Shown: positions 17,022-27,200 of the stretch, one piece after another
How positions within the stretch are numbered: position 1 is the first letter of the stretch
Layout of the letters: the number at the start of each line of letters is the position of its first letter
DNA from: Leptolyngbya sp. SIO1E4
Lineage (GTDB): Bacteria > Cyanobacteriota > Cyanobacteriia > Phormidesmidales > Phormidesmidaceae
Length of the DNA: 64,000 nt
Reading direction: 5' to 3'
Assembly: GCA_010672825.2 (NCBI GenBank)
Contig: JAAHFU020000004.1
Span: 868,001 to 932,000, forward strand
Made by a program: the position numbers and the translations under genes
Notes under the pieces: generated by a model
What the model was told of the DNA's origin: nothing
The model's database searches: none
What the model saw: only the letters and a program-made list of their open reading frames with translations

Positions 17022-17684
17022 TCATGACTCGCAGCCGATACCATCGTTGTCCCCATCAAATCTATGGGGATCAGAGCCACTGACAGTAAACCTTCTGTGT
17101 GTAATGTCGCCACAGTCCAAGTCTGGCGGAGCTGGAGGAATGCACACGCTAGGGTAAGAGGAATGGCAATTTTGTTGTGTTGGTGCTTCTGTTTCAACGA
17201 CTTCAGGCACGGCTTCTACTTCAATCACTTCAGGCACTTCTTCGATGTCTTCAGGGGGTTCTTCAACTTCAGAAACTGCTTCCACCACTTCAAGCGTTTC
17301 TGCCTTTGGTGTGGCAGCAGTGATGACAGGAGAAGGTTGATCGATTTTGCGTTGCGCCCATTCGATTTTCTCTCCGTAGTGCTCAATTTTCTCCTGAGCT
17401 TTGTCGTAAAACTCGCTGTCAGAAGGAATGAGTTTCAGTTCATCAATGGCATTCTCATAATCGCTAGAGGCATTATTCCAGCGACTTGACTGGATAGACT
17501 GGGCCGCATCTTGAGCAAGCTCTAGAGAGGCTTGCCAATGTTCCTCTCCGGCATCGACAGATTTTTCTGTACGAGGATAGAAAAGCGCAAGCATTAGTAT
17601 TGCCACAAATGCAAACCCCGCTCTACGCAGGTGTTTAGGGATCGGTTGTTTCTTAGTTGAGACTAATTTTGTAACTTTTGGCAT
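17022..17684 (-). CDS. membrane-anchored excalibur calcium-binding domain protein
   Basis: About 220 residues if translation starts at the ATG MPKVTKL (17684); the frame is open a further nine codons. It has a basic N-terminus, then one transmembrane helix (RRAGFAFVAILMLALFYP), a helical stretch (45-115), a Glu/Val/Pro-rich linker, and a C-terminal excalibur domain. That domain has paired Cys residues and the motif DGDNDGIGCE, a DxDxDGxxCE calcium-binding loop. The protein is probably anchored in the inner membrane with the domain facing the periplasm. Excalibur domains often accompany nucleases or surface proteins; no partner gene is adjacent here. A terminator-like hairpin follows at 16874. 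Confidence 0.75.
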   Translation of the reverse strand: MPKVTKLVSTKKQPIPKHLRRAGFAFVAILMLALFYPRTEKSVDAGEEHWQASLELAQDAAQSIQSSRWNNASSDYENAIDELKLIPSDSEFYDKAQEKIEHYGEKIEWAQRKIDQPSPVITAATPKAETLEVVEAVSEVEEPPEDIEEVPEVIEVEAVPEVVETEAPTQQNCHSSYPSVCIPPAPPDLDCGDITHRRFTVSGSDPHRFDGDNDGIGCES

Positions 17685-17902
17685 AACAGCTTTTCTAACT
17701 CGATATCCCAAGAGTTACTCACCCCACATCCCACCCTCAGAGAAAGCACGGAGGGTTTACAGAAAACTTATGAAAGTTGAATCAACAAGGTTAAGTTTCC
17801 TTTTGCAAAAGTTGTTGAACCGCCATAATTGAGATCTAAGCAGCCTCATTTGGAATGTAGGGTAGTGCTACCAGGGCTGAATGCAGATCTAGAGGGGGTG
17901 TT

Positions 17903-18487
17903 ATGCCACCATCAACCGCCATAACCCTGATGAGCTTTGAGGATTATGCTGCTTATGGCAATGAAACAGAAGCTCGCTATGAACTGGTAGAGGGAGTCCT
18001 GGTTGAGATGACGCCACCAGTGCTGGAGCATTTTTTGATTGCCAAGTTTCTGGAACAGGTATTAGACGCTGAAATTAAACGAACTGAGCAAGATTGGCTG
18101 TGTTTTCGAGAAGCAGGCGTCAGGACAGGACTGCGTAAATCTCGACTCACCGATGTCTGTGTGGTCACTATGGAGCAGGCACGGGAATTTCAGGGTTCAT
18201 CCGTCATCTTTTCCACCCCGCCTGTCCTGGTGATAGAGGTGGTTAGCCCCGACTCTATCACCCGCGATTATCGCTACAAACGGACTGAATATGCGGCCCT
18301 GGAAGTCCCTGAATACTGGATTGTAGACCCACTAGAGTCGCAGGTGACCGTGCTGGAATTCAATGAAGGACTCTATGAGGAAACAGTATTTGTGGGGACT
18401 CAGCAGATTGCCTCTTCTGGATTTCCAGAGCTGAAGTTGACTGTCGAAGATGTTCTCGCGGCTGGTAACCTGCCTGCAAGGGAATAG
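17903..18487 (+). CDS. Uma2-family (DUF820) putative endonuclease
   Basis: A 194-residue protein preceded by AGAGGGGG 7 bases before the ATG. It has the family layout: an N-terminal MSFEDYAAYGNETEARYELV with the conserved Glu, then RLTDVCVV, VLVIEVVSPDS (the acidic residue of the PD-(D/E)xK-like core), and YKRTEYAALEVPEYWIVDP near the end. Uma2 proteins are very numerous in cyanobacteria and have a restriction-endonuclease-like fold, with cellular role unclear. It stands alone between convergent minus-strand genes. Confidence 0.85.
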   Translation: MPPSTAITLMSFEDYAAYGNETEARYELVEGVLVEMTPPVLEHFLIAKFLEQVLDAEIKRTEQDWLCFREAGVRTGLRKSRLTDVCVVTMEQAREFQGSSVIFSTPPVLVIEVVSPDSITRDYRYKRTEYAALEVPEYWIVDPLESQVTVLEFNEGLYEETVFVGTQQIASSGFPELKLTVEDVLAAGNLPARE

Positions 18488-18526
18488 GCATCATTTCCTT
18501 GCAGATTAACCTCAAAACTTATTGAC

Positions 18527-18958
18527 TCAAGGAGAAGCAGGAGAATCTTCTATTTCTATTACTTCCGCTACAGCCCAAAATTTAGAACTATCAAATGTTG
18601 TATCGATGCCAACCATAAAAGTCTGTTCACCTAATCCCTGATCCAGACTTGCCCAAGCGAGAGAGGTCACCTTTTCCTCTTCCTCGTTCGTTCTATAAGC
18701 AAAAACAGGCCCAACGATCATAGGAGCATTGCTGCTATCTTGCCCCAAGTCAAATTTCACAATCTCTGCTGCAGTCCCTGCTAGATCCTCATCATTCCAC
18801 CAAGGCTGCTCCATTAAGATACTTTCGAGGTCTTCAAAGCTACCGCTTATAACCGTTATGTCGTAGGTGACTTCATGAATAGTCACTTCAAGAGCTTGTG
18901 CAGGGTGAGAGATAGCAACGCCAGCCACAGCAAAACCTAGAAGAAATAGTGAACGCAT
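18527..18958 (-). CDS. hypothetical secreted protein
   Basis: A 143-residue protein with a clear signal peptide (MRSLFLLGFAVAGVAISHPAQA, cut near residue 22). The mature part is acidic and probably beta-rich, beginning LEVTIHEVTYDITVISGSF. No PEP-CTERM or other anchor is present, so it may be released to the periplasm or outside. No known domain recognised. It converges with the Uma2 gene, about 40 bases apart. Confidence 0.65.
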   Translation of the reverse strand: MRSLFLLGFAVAGVAISHPAQALEVTIHEVTYDITVISGSFEDLESILMEQPWWNDEDLAGTAAEIVKFDLGQDSSNAPMIVGPVFAYRTNEEEEKVTSLAWASLDQGLGEQTFMVGIDTTFDSSKFWAVAEVIEIEDSPASP

Positions 18959-19098
18959 AACTTTAATTTATTTGCAAATGTAAAAAACAAACGTACTTGA
19001 TCTAAAGACAACGTAACAACTTCCGAAGTTCTACGTATGGCTGAAGTGATTTTTCTTAAAATATTTCATCAAAAAGAACTCCCCGAGGGCTACCTTTA

Positions 19099-19248
19099 GC
19101 CAAGCTTGTTTCTGTCAGCAATGTGGATGCGGAATTAAGTTTAATTTCCGAGGAGCAGCAGTAGGAAAGTGCTGCCAGAGATAGAGATCCTACAATTCCG
19201 AGCAACTCGCTCTCTAATCCGTTGGACAGGATGGACGAGGCAGAATGA
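19099..19248 (+). pseudogene. degenerate copy of the RDRDPT small-ORF family
   Basis: The plus frame reads SVSNVDAELSLISEEQQ, an in-frame TAG, then ESAARDRDPTIPSNSL to a stop at 19246-19248. It closely matches the intact minus-strand ORF at 28912-29115 at both DNA and protein level, but lacks the N-terminal part and carries the internal stop. The rest of the 334-base gap between 18958 and 19293 shows nothing recognisable. Confidence 0.6.
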
Positions 19249-19292
19249 GCTGGTTATCTTTGATGCAGGCTGGGTCTGCAGGATAATCACTC

Positions 19293-22200
19293 ATGCAAGT
19301 TCTGAAAGGGTTTTGGCAGTTTCTCAACACTGATGTGCAGAAAATCCCTTGGGGAGAGCTGGCTGAAAAAGGCATTGAAGCCGTCACTGCTACGAATGAT
19401 TTGGGCGAAGCTTGGGAAGAACAAGCGCCCCATATCAAAGCACTCACACCCTATCTGCAACAGGTAGAACCGTTTCTTACAACCCTGGATTCTCCGGTCA
19501 CACAACTAGCTATCTCTGGACTGCCCTTTGTTTCTATCGGCATTGGGCTACTGAGGCTTTATATCGGGCTATCCAAAACAGAACCCACCACCGAAAGCTC
19601 TGTTGTCATTGCTGCTCAATTGGCTTATTTGCAAAGCCTGGAAGCGGTACTGAACAACATTAATGATGAAACGCTGAAGGCCAAACTCAACCAGGTTTCG
19701 CTGAAAGCACTGGTCAAAAAACAACTCGCTCGCCTCGACACTCTGGAACTCAGCCCAACCGAGTTAAAAGCTGTGACCAGCCGATTTCGAGAGTCCGTGC
19801 TGGCCACTCAGTTGGGGGATGCCTTGGCTGAGCAATTAAAACAAGCCAGTCTTGATGAGACAGAAACCCGACGATTAAAGGAACAGGTGATTTGGGGTAC
19901 CCATCGCTATCTGCATCAGGCGATCGCTGAGGCTGGGGAGAGTGTAGAACCGCTGGCCGAGATTTACCGCACGGGTGGACAACCGATACAAGACCGTTAT
20001 GACAGTATTGCCACCTACTTGAATGAGGTCATTACACCGCTGCCTCAAGAACAGATCTTTGATGAGCATGACCCGCTGATTCGATTTCAAGACATCTATG
20101 TTCAACTCGACGTCCAACCCCTAACGCAGGCAGGAGAGGAGCAACCAAAAGCAAGCTCTGTAAATAGCCATTTCTGGGCACAGCGTCTACTGGAGCAACC
20201 TGAGGATGAACCCCGCAAGGTCATGTTTGTCGAAGGAGAAGCAGGGCGGGGTAAATCCGTTTTCTGTCGCATGTTGGCGGATTGGGTGCGGCGTGAAATG
20301 CCGTTCTCGTACATTCCGCTGTTGATTCGGTTGCGTCACATTCGGACACTAGCCAATAACCTGACAGAGACCCTGGAAGACTGCCCTGACCTGGAACAGG
20401 TCAAATTTGTTCGGGGAGATTCGGACTGGCTAGCAGATCGCAATACTCGCTTCTTAATCATCCTGGATGGGTTTGATGAGCTGCTGCTAGAAGGGCGAGC
20501 CACCGGTGGATTAAAGGAATTTTTGCAGCAGGTCGCTGATTTTCAGGCTCGGAGCCACCATCAATGTTTGGTGACAGGAAGACCTTTGGCGCTGCAAGGC
20601 GTTGACCGGCTGATTACCCAAACCAAAAACCTGGAACGGGTACGGCTTGAACCCTTGAGCGATAGCCTACGAGAGCAGTGGCTAGAGAACTGGCAAGCCC
20701 TTTTTGAGGAAGCAGAGGTCACTCGGTTTCGGGATTTCATCCAGGCTTGCCCCGATGAGATTGCTGACAAGCTGGCCCGAGAACCGCTGTTGATTTATCT
20801 ATTGGCGCGGTTGCACAGGGAAGGACGTCTCACCCGTGAAATGTTTGCTGACAAGAGAAATCAGCAGATCCAAGCCAAGCTGCGAGTGTATCGCCAGTCC
20901 GTGAACTGGGTACTGGAGAAACAGCGCCAGGATCAAAATCTGCGACTGGCGGGCCTGGATGATCTGGAAGACCTGCGGGAAGTGTTGAGAGAAGCGGCCC
21001 TGTGTGTGGTGCAGTCGGGTAACGAAACGGCCCGGCTGACGATGTTAAAAGGCCGATTTCAAGATACCGCCAATCCAGTGGCAAAGTTCCTCAAACAATC
21101 GCAGCAAACCACGGGCCAATCAGACGATAAGGTGCTCAATAACCTACTCACCACGTTTTATCTCAAGCCTGGGGAGGGAGATAAGCGCGGGTCGGTGGAA
21201 TTTGCCCACAAGAGCTTTGGTGAATATCTCTTTGCTGAACGGCTCAAAGCGGCTTTTGAAGCCTGGACAGAGATGGATCGCCGGGGAAAACGCCTGATTT
21301 TGGATGACCGTACGGTCAACGAGCAAATCTATGACCTGCTGGGTTATAGCGGTCTCAGTGTTGAAATTGTTGAATACTTGTTTGAACTATTGCAGGAAAG
21401 TGATCTAGATCGAGTCAGGCTGTTTGAGCGTCTCCATGGGTTTTATCAACGCTGGTGTGAGGAAGACTTTCTGAATCAGCCTCCGACAGAAAATCTGCCC
21501 CAGAAAAAGATGCTGCAGCTCGCAGCTCAGGAAGTCCCAATTGGGCTCAAGCCAGTGGATGTGTTTGCTGGGTTAAACGTACTGATTATGCTGTTGAAGC
21601 TACACGCAGCTGCCCAACTCGATAGTTACCCCCATCTACCAGCCGATGCTCCCAGACCTGATATCTGGTTTCACCCTTGCAGTGAACCGGAAACAAAGAC
21701 GTTTAATCCAGACCAACTGCTGTCAATCATTCACTATACCGATTCTTTAGAGATGGGGACTTTCACGAGGCTGGTTGGCCCGCACCTCTACAGAGCCAAC
21801 CTCTACAGAGCCAACCTCTACAGCGCCAACCTCACCAGCGCCAACCTCACCAGCGCCAACCTCACCAGCGCCAACCTCTACAGAGCCAACCTTGATAGTG
21901 CCAACCTCACCAGAGCCAACCTCTCCAAAGCCGATCTCGATAGCGCCAACCTCACCAGAGCCAACCTTACCAGAGCCGAACTCTCCAAAGCCAAACTCTC
22001 CAGCACCAACCTCGACAGTGCCAACCTCACCAAAGCTAACCTTACAAAAGCCAACCTCACCAGCGCTTATCTCTACAGAGCCAACCTCACCAAAGCTAAC
22101 CTCACTAGCGCCAATCTCACCAGAGCCAATCTCTACAGTGCCAACCTCACCAGCGCTTACCTCACCAGCGCCTATCTCTACACCGCTTACCTCTACACCG

Positions 22201-22634
22201 CCAATCTTGACAGCGCCGACCTCACCAGCACCAACCTCGTCAGCGCCAACCTCATCAGCGCTTACCTCCACAGCGCCAACCTCACCAGCGCCGACCTCAC
22301 CAGCGCCAACCTCACCAGCGCCGACCTTGATAGCGCCAACCTCACCAGCGCCAACCTCGACAGCGCCGACCTCACCAGCGCCAACCTCACCAGCGTTATC
22401 ATGAGCAATGCCATTCTGCTTGGCACAGACCTTCGAGGAGTCAATAATTTAAATCGTCAGACGCTAGAGGGAAATGCCCCACCCCTAATTTGTAATGTGG
22501 CACTGCCCTCGGATATAGAGGTTCATAGAAGTAGAGATTGTGATCGCTTGCCAGCTGTCTTAAGAGAACGGTATCCGGAAAGATTCAAGACGCTCGAAGC
22601 AGCGGAATCGTTTGTCGATGGGCAAAAGCAATGA
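19293..22634 (+). CDS. NACHT NTPase with C-terminal pentapeptide repeats
   Basis: A 1113-residue protein. Residues 1-250 are helical, with a hydrophobic stretch (ISGLPFVSIGIGLLRLYIGL, 74-93) that could be membrane-associated. The NACHT core has Walker A GEAGRGKS (315-322) and Walker B FLIILDGFDEL (387-397). A helical arm follows to about residue 800, including FAHKSFGEYLFAERL, typical of the end of NACHT modules. Residues about 830-1036 are about 40 tandem pentapeptide repeats of the form A(N/D)LxS, predicted to form a right-handed beta-helix that would act as the sensing or binding platform. A 75-residue tail ends the protein. Likely a STAND-type defence or signalling protein; the ligand is unknown. 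Confidence 0.8.
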   Translation: MQVLKGFWQFLNTDVQKIPWGELAEKGIEAVTATNDLGEAWEEQAPHIKALTPYLQQVEPFLTTLDSPVTQLAISGLPFVSIGIGLLRLYIGLSKTEPTTESSVVIAAQLAYLQSLEAVLNNINDETLKAKLNQVSLKALVKKQLARLDTLELSPTELKAVTSRFRESVLATQLGDALAEQLKQASLDETETRRLKEQVIWGTHRYLHQAIAEAGESVEPLAEIYRTGGQPIQDRYDSIATYLNEVITPLPQEQIFDEHDPLIRFQDIYVQLDVQPLTQAGEEQPKASSVNSHFWAQRLLEQPEDEPRKVMFVEGEAGRGKSVFCRMLADWVRREMPFSYIPLLIRLRHIRTLANNLTETLEDCPDLEQVKFVRGDSDWLADRNTRFLIILDGFDELLLEGRATGGLKEFLQQVADFQARSHHQCLVTGRPLALQGVDRLITQTKNLERVRLEPLSDSLREQWLENWQALFEEAEVTRFRDFIQACPDEIADKLAREPLLIYLLARLHREGRLTREMFADKRNQQIQAKLRVYRQSVNWVLEKQRQDQNLRLAGLDDLEDLREVLREAALCVVQSGNETARLTMLKGRFQDTANPVAKFLKQSQQTTGQSDDKVLNNLLTTFYLKPGEGDKRGSVEFAHKSFGEYLFAERLKAAFEAWTEMDRRGKRLILDDRTVNEQIYDLLGYSGLSVEIVEYLFELLQESDLDRVRLFERLHGFYQRWCEEDFLNQPPTENLPQKKMLQLAAQEVPIGLKPVDVFAGLNVLIMLLKLHAAAQLDSYPHLPADAPRPDIWFHPCSEPETKTFNPDQLLSIIHYTDSLEMGTFTRLVGPHLYRANLYRANLYSANLTSANLTSANLTSANLYRANLDSANLTRANLSKADLDSANLTRANLTRAELSKAKLSSTNLDSANLTKANLTKANLTSAYLYRANLTKANLTSANLTRANLYSANLTSAYLTSAYLYTAYLYTANLDSADLTSTNLVSANLISAYLHSANLTSADLTSANLTSADLDSANLTSANLDSADLTSANLTSVIMSNAILLGTDLRGVNNLNRQTLEGNAPPLICNVALPSDIEVHRSRDCDRLPAVLRERYPERFKTLEAAESFVDGQKQ
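21781..22401 (+). repeat. 15-bp coding repeats of the pentapeptide array
   Basis: Near-identical 15-base units of the type GCCAACCTCACCAGC recur about 40 times with no interruption, encoding the pentapeptide beta-helix of the NACHT protein. Near-identity at silent sites suggests recent expansion by slippage or gene conversion. Long open frames on both strands here are artefacts of the repeat. Confidence 0.85.
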
Positions 22635-22799
22635 TATTAAAAACCCCATCTTAAGCAATCACCTCAGATCAGATAGGTTCCGCGCCTCCTCTTTTCGCTC
22701 TCATCCAGTCCTTTGCCCTCCGTCCTTTCCAGCTCTGTCCAAACCTCTCCACGACATACTATGCCTCTCCTGTAGATGTGACTAGACACCGTTTTCAAG
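22635..22799. other. pyrimidine-rich intergenic stretch
   Basis: The plus strand is strongly C+T-rich (for example CCTCCTCTTTTCGCTCTC and CTTTGCCCTCCGTCC) between the NACHT gene and the tnpB remnant. A similar stretch occurs at 29150-29230. No gene or hairpin was seen. Confidence 0.3.
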
Positions 22800-23294
22800 T
22801 TGGCAATTAGCTTGCTCAAGGCAACCTTTGAAAGACTTTCTGCACAAGCTCTTTACCCGACTGGTGAAAGCTAACGAGGTGATTTGCTTAGAAGACCTCA
22901 ACGTCTCCGGCATGGTCAAGAATCGTCGGCTAGCACGAGCTATTGCACCTGACGTGCTAGTTAGGACAACCAGATTTCCTGGAATCCTTATGCAGCAATG
23001 GTTTGATTTCTGCGTTCTGCCTTTTGCTATATCAGCGAGGCTGGCTGGCGCGAGTTCCGCACAATGAGTGAGGGCAAGTCTGTTCGATACGGTCGCGAAA
23101 CGCGGGTAATTAGTCGGTGGGAACCAACCAGCCAATACTGCTCAGATTGCGGCTATCAGTGGGGCAAACTTGACTTGTCAGTCTGAGAGCTGATGTGCCT
23201 GGGTTGTGGCAAACAGCAAAACTGTGATGGTAATGCTGCAGCCAATATTGAGAACGTCGGAGTGGGGCGCACCCACGACGCTAAATGGACGTGA
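22800..23294 (+). pseudogene. tnpB: tnpB (IS200/IS605-type OrfB) remnant
   Basis: Two plus-strand frames together encode the C-terminal third of a TnpB protein: FTRLVKANEVICLEDLNVSG (RuvC-like strand with the catalytic Glu), then after a frameshift near 23020 SEGKSVRYGRETRVISRWEP and a zinc ribbon (YCSDCGYQW ... CLGCGKQQN), then DGNAAANIENVG. A TGA at 23184-23186 interrupts the second part. The N-terminal two thirds and any tnpA are missing. TnpB is an RNA-guided nuclease encoded by such transposons; this copy cannot be active. Confidence 0.7.
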
Positions 23295-24211
23295 GGAGCG
23301 TGTAAGACCAGTGTTCTGGCTGTGCTTGGGAAGTGACGTACTCCCGACACCGACCAGTTAGGCGGTACGGCGCGAGCTTCTCCAATGTCACTGATTGAGC
23401 CGCTGTTGCTGCACCCTATCGGCATTGATGGGTGTTGAACCGGGTAACCGTTGGAGGGTGGGGGCACTGGCAGAGGGAGACGATCCGAATTCTTGGCTCA
23501 TGAAGTTCTTAGTCGCTTCTCTGAATCATTCTCCATAGCATCTCATAGCCCAATTTTTCTTGTGCTTACCCTGGTTGTTAGACTGAGATCGCGCCTGCTA
23601 AAAATCCACAATCTGGTGCGTTCTCAGGAATTTTTTGGTGGAATAATTAGGAGTTGTCGTAGAGAGCGCATTCTACAGGATTGGCTGTCGAAACTGGGCG
23701 ATTTCTCCCGTATACTGCCACGCACAAGAAAATGTGAAAATCACCCTTAAGGGTAATAGGATATATCCCGCACAGCTGTCAATATTACCTTGTGAGCATA
23801 CAGGGAAAGTCTCCGTCCATTGCTTAGGTAATATATATGAAAACTCTCCGCACTAATTTGGCAGCTGCCACCTCTACCCTAATCTTTTCTAGCACAGCAC
23901 AAATTGATTAGACCTGTTGGGAGATAGCGATAAAAATTACTAGAAGCCTTGCTAGAAAAGAATTTAAAGATTCTATTCTGAAGTTGATGGAAGCCCCTGT
24001 AGGAGATGGCTTTGAGAGGTTTTGAGCTTATCGTTCTTGAACCAAACTCGCCAGAGAATAAAAACTACCTCTTGTCGTGAGCTTCCATTTTTTCATTCAG
24101 AAAAATGATTTTCCCAGCTACTAGGAATGGGCGTTCAAATATCCTCTAATGAGAGTGACATATGAACGTTATTTGCCGATAACTCTATTAGAACTGAAAC
24201 AGGAAAATACT
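23295..24211. other. intergenic region without recognisable gene
   Basis: The first 170 bases are GC-rich and could be the old transposon right end, where the guide RNA of TnpB elements is normally encoded. The rest is AT-richer and leads to the gene at 24212. A 99-codon frame (23451-23750) has no ribosome site or protein-like features and is not called. Confidence 0.4.
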
Positions 24212-27200
24212 ATGGCCAAGTCACTCATCGATTTTACTTTCGATAGTCTGCAAGTCTCCAATCCAGACGGGTCTTTGGCAACCCCTGTGCAAGATGCAAT
24301 CATCACCGATGGTCCTGGCGATATGCCTTTGGGAAACTATCCTAAAGCCGTTGATTTAGGCACTGCCGGGCGGGCATCAGTCCAGGTCTCCAACCTGGCT
24401 ATGGACTTACGCCGATTTACAATTCGCGTTGTTTTTCAAGCCAAGGGGCCGGTCAATCAGCGCCAGAATTTAGTGGAGTCGAATCTGCTGCCCTTTGCCT
24501 TATTTTTGACGGCCCGTGAAGGCTCAACCGATTTCGACTTAGTGGCTTCAGTGGCTCCCAAAGCTCACGGTTGGCGAGCTGCTACCACCCAGTTTGCTAG
24601 AGGGCTGAAAGTAAACCGCTGGTACACTGCTGATTTGGTGTACGACATTGATACAGTAGCGCTGTTCGTCAATGGACGCATTATCTCAGTGAACGCCTTC
24701 CCCCAGGGGCGGATCGAAAAACTCTCAGGTACTAATCTGTACATTGGCACTTGGGTAGACGGCAGACGCGACCACTTTGACGGCAAAATTGCCGCTGTTC
24801 AGTGGTTGGCAGACATTCCCGAAGCTCTGGAAACTGACTTGGACGAGCGGCGGGAGCATCCTGAATGGTTTGTCACCCACAAGTTTGAAGCTATGCGGTC
24901 GACCCATGATTTGGGAGCCGCCATCAGTGCCCTTACCTATGACCGGGCCATTGATGCCTATGTGCAACACTATAGCCGGGGCGCCCTGATTTATCAGGAC
25001 GGTATTGGCGCTGCCTTTGAAATCCATGGCGCAATTTATGCCCATTACAAAGCCATGAGCAATCGCTCAGAACTAGGCTATTTAGTAAGCGACGAGGTAA
25101 AAGCAACCAACTCCAATGGCCGCAAGAGCGTCTTCTCGAAAGGCGCGATTTACTGGTCTGGCAGAACTGGAGCCGTGCCCGTACTAGGCCAACTGTATCT
25201 GGACTACGAAGCTCTGGGAGAATCGCGGGCGCTAGGGTTTCCCGAAAAGGTGGCTCGTCGCGTGGCTGGTGGGCTAGAACAGGAATTTGAGCACGCCCGC
25301 ATGTACTTCAAAGATGGGGATACCAATGCCCATGAGGTGCATGGTGCCATCCTGTCTAGGTATCTGACCTTGGGCGGCGTTAACAAGTGGGGCTTCCCGG
25401 TGACTAACGAATCGGACGTGAAAAAGGGCAGTGCCGTAGTGGGCAAGTTCTCAGAATTCGAGCGCTGCACTCTCTACTGGAGCGGCTCGACGGGAGCATT
25501 TGAAGTCCACGGCGATATTCGCCGCAAGTATGTAGACCTGGGCGGTCCTACGGGTGAGTTAGGTTTCCCCATCTCGGATGAGCTGGACATTCCGGGTGTG
25601 TCAGGGGCTGGGCGCTACAACACGTTTCAGACGGGCAGCCTACTGTGGTATGGCAGCTGGTCGTCTATGATCATTGCCCGACCGTTTAAGGTCTTCATTG
25701 GCCGCATCAATACCGATGAAAGCGAGGGCTGGTTGATGGGACAAAACGATCTGTATGTCAAAGTTACCTTGCAGGAAGGGGGTCGAACGCTTTACAGCAA
25801 ACGGCATCCCAAGGATGGGGACTATGGCGGCAGAAATATCATCGATCTCAACCTCACCATTCCTCACGTGATTACCCCCAATGTCAATAAGACCGTGACC
25901 CTGACGGTGGATGTGTGGGAAGCCGATCCCGGCAATGATGATCATATCGGTAAGTGGACCAAGGTGCTGAATGTAGCTAACGGCTGGGGACTGCGGGAGA
26001 ACGGCGGCATCTTCAATTCTGGCGCTTTCAGGAAGATCAATTCAATTAGGGCTTCAGTGAAGCCGCAGGTCAATATTGACAGCTTGTCAGAATCCGAAAA
26101 GTTCTGGGGCGTTCGTAACCAGAGTACCGACAATCTGACCTATTCTCAGTACGCCAGCGCTTTCTCGGATGTGGACAGCGAAGCCGAGTGGTGGGATGTC
26201 ACCGACTGGTTAGAAAAGGCCTTTTACGAGCTGGTGGTTGAAGACCTGGCAGATGGCGGCAACTGCTTTGGCATGTCGTTAGAGGCTATTTATGCCCGAA
26301 AAAATTCAAGTTTGTTCTCGATGCCACTGAACCGCTTTACCAACTGGAATACGGTGCGGCCTGAGTTCAACGTGAAGCATTGCTACCAGGTGGGGGCCAG
26401 CGCTATCTGGTGGTTCTTAAAAGAGTTCGTCACCGGCAATACCCACGATCCAAAAGATGTATTTACCCGCACCCGTTCGGAGTTTAACCGGGGTAACCAT
26501 CCGGTTTTGTGTGTGGCGCAAAATTATGACTTCAGCGGTGCACCCCACTGCATTTTGCCTGTGGCCTGGGACAGCCGTTCCAAACCCTGGAAGATGACCA
26601 TCTGCGATCCCAACTTTCCCAATCAGCTCAAGACCCTGACAGTTAACCCCGACAACAATACTTTCGAGTACATCGGCAGCAGTACCTACCGAGGGGGAGC
26701 CTGGAGCGGTGGACGCCTGCACTTTATGCCCTTCAGCGTATTGAATAAAGCCGCTCGAACCCCCATTTGGGACGCTATTCTGCTGATTTTGTCGGGCACC
26801 ATTCTAATTCTGGGGGACGATACCGAAACTGCCAGCATCACCGACCTGAACGGCAACGATCTGGATGCCTACGGCAGCCGCGCCAACTCTCAACTGCAGA
26901 ATGGTCGCCATCTGAATGGCTATTTCGTGGGTTTTAAGGGCTACGACCAGATCCGCCGCAAAGGTATCGTGGCGGGTGAGATGCTGATGTGCATTAACAG
27001 GCCCAGCAGCAATGTGGTTCTAGGATCAGCTGCGGTTTCTCCTACAGTAGTGTCCCATCTAGCTCTGGGTGAGCTGGCCGATAATCGAGGACTGCGCACC
27101 CTGCGGGATGCGGTCCGGAATGATCCCCTGCCAACGGAGCTGATCGAAGCCCGGACACTGCATCGCGTCGTCAACGATCCGGCGGTGCTCGACCGTTTGC

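Noticed and set aside
21747-22404. Long ORFs on both strands rich in Thr/Pro or Gly/Val
   Set aside because: They arise from alternative frames of the 15-bp pentapeptide repeat DNA of the NACHT gene.
23451-23750. 99-codon ORF after the tnpB remnant
   Set aside because: It has no ribosome site, unlikely composition and no recognisable pattern; treated as chance.
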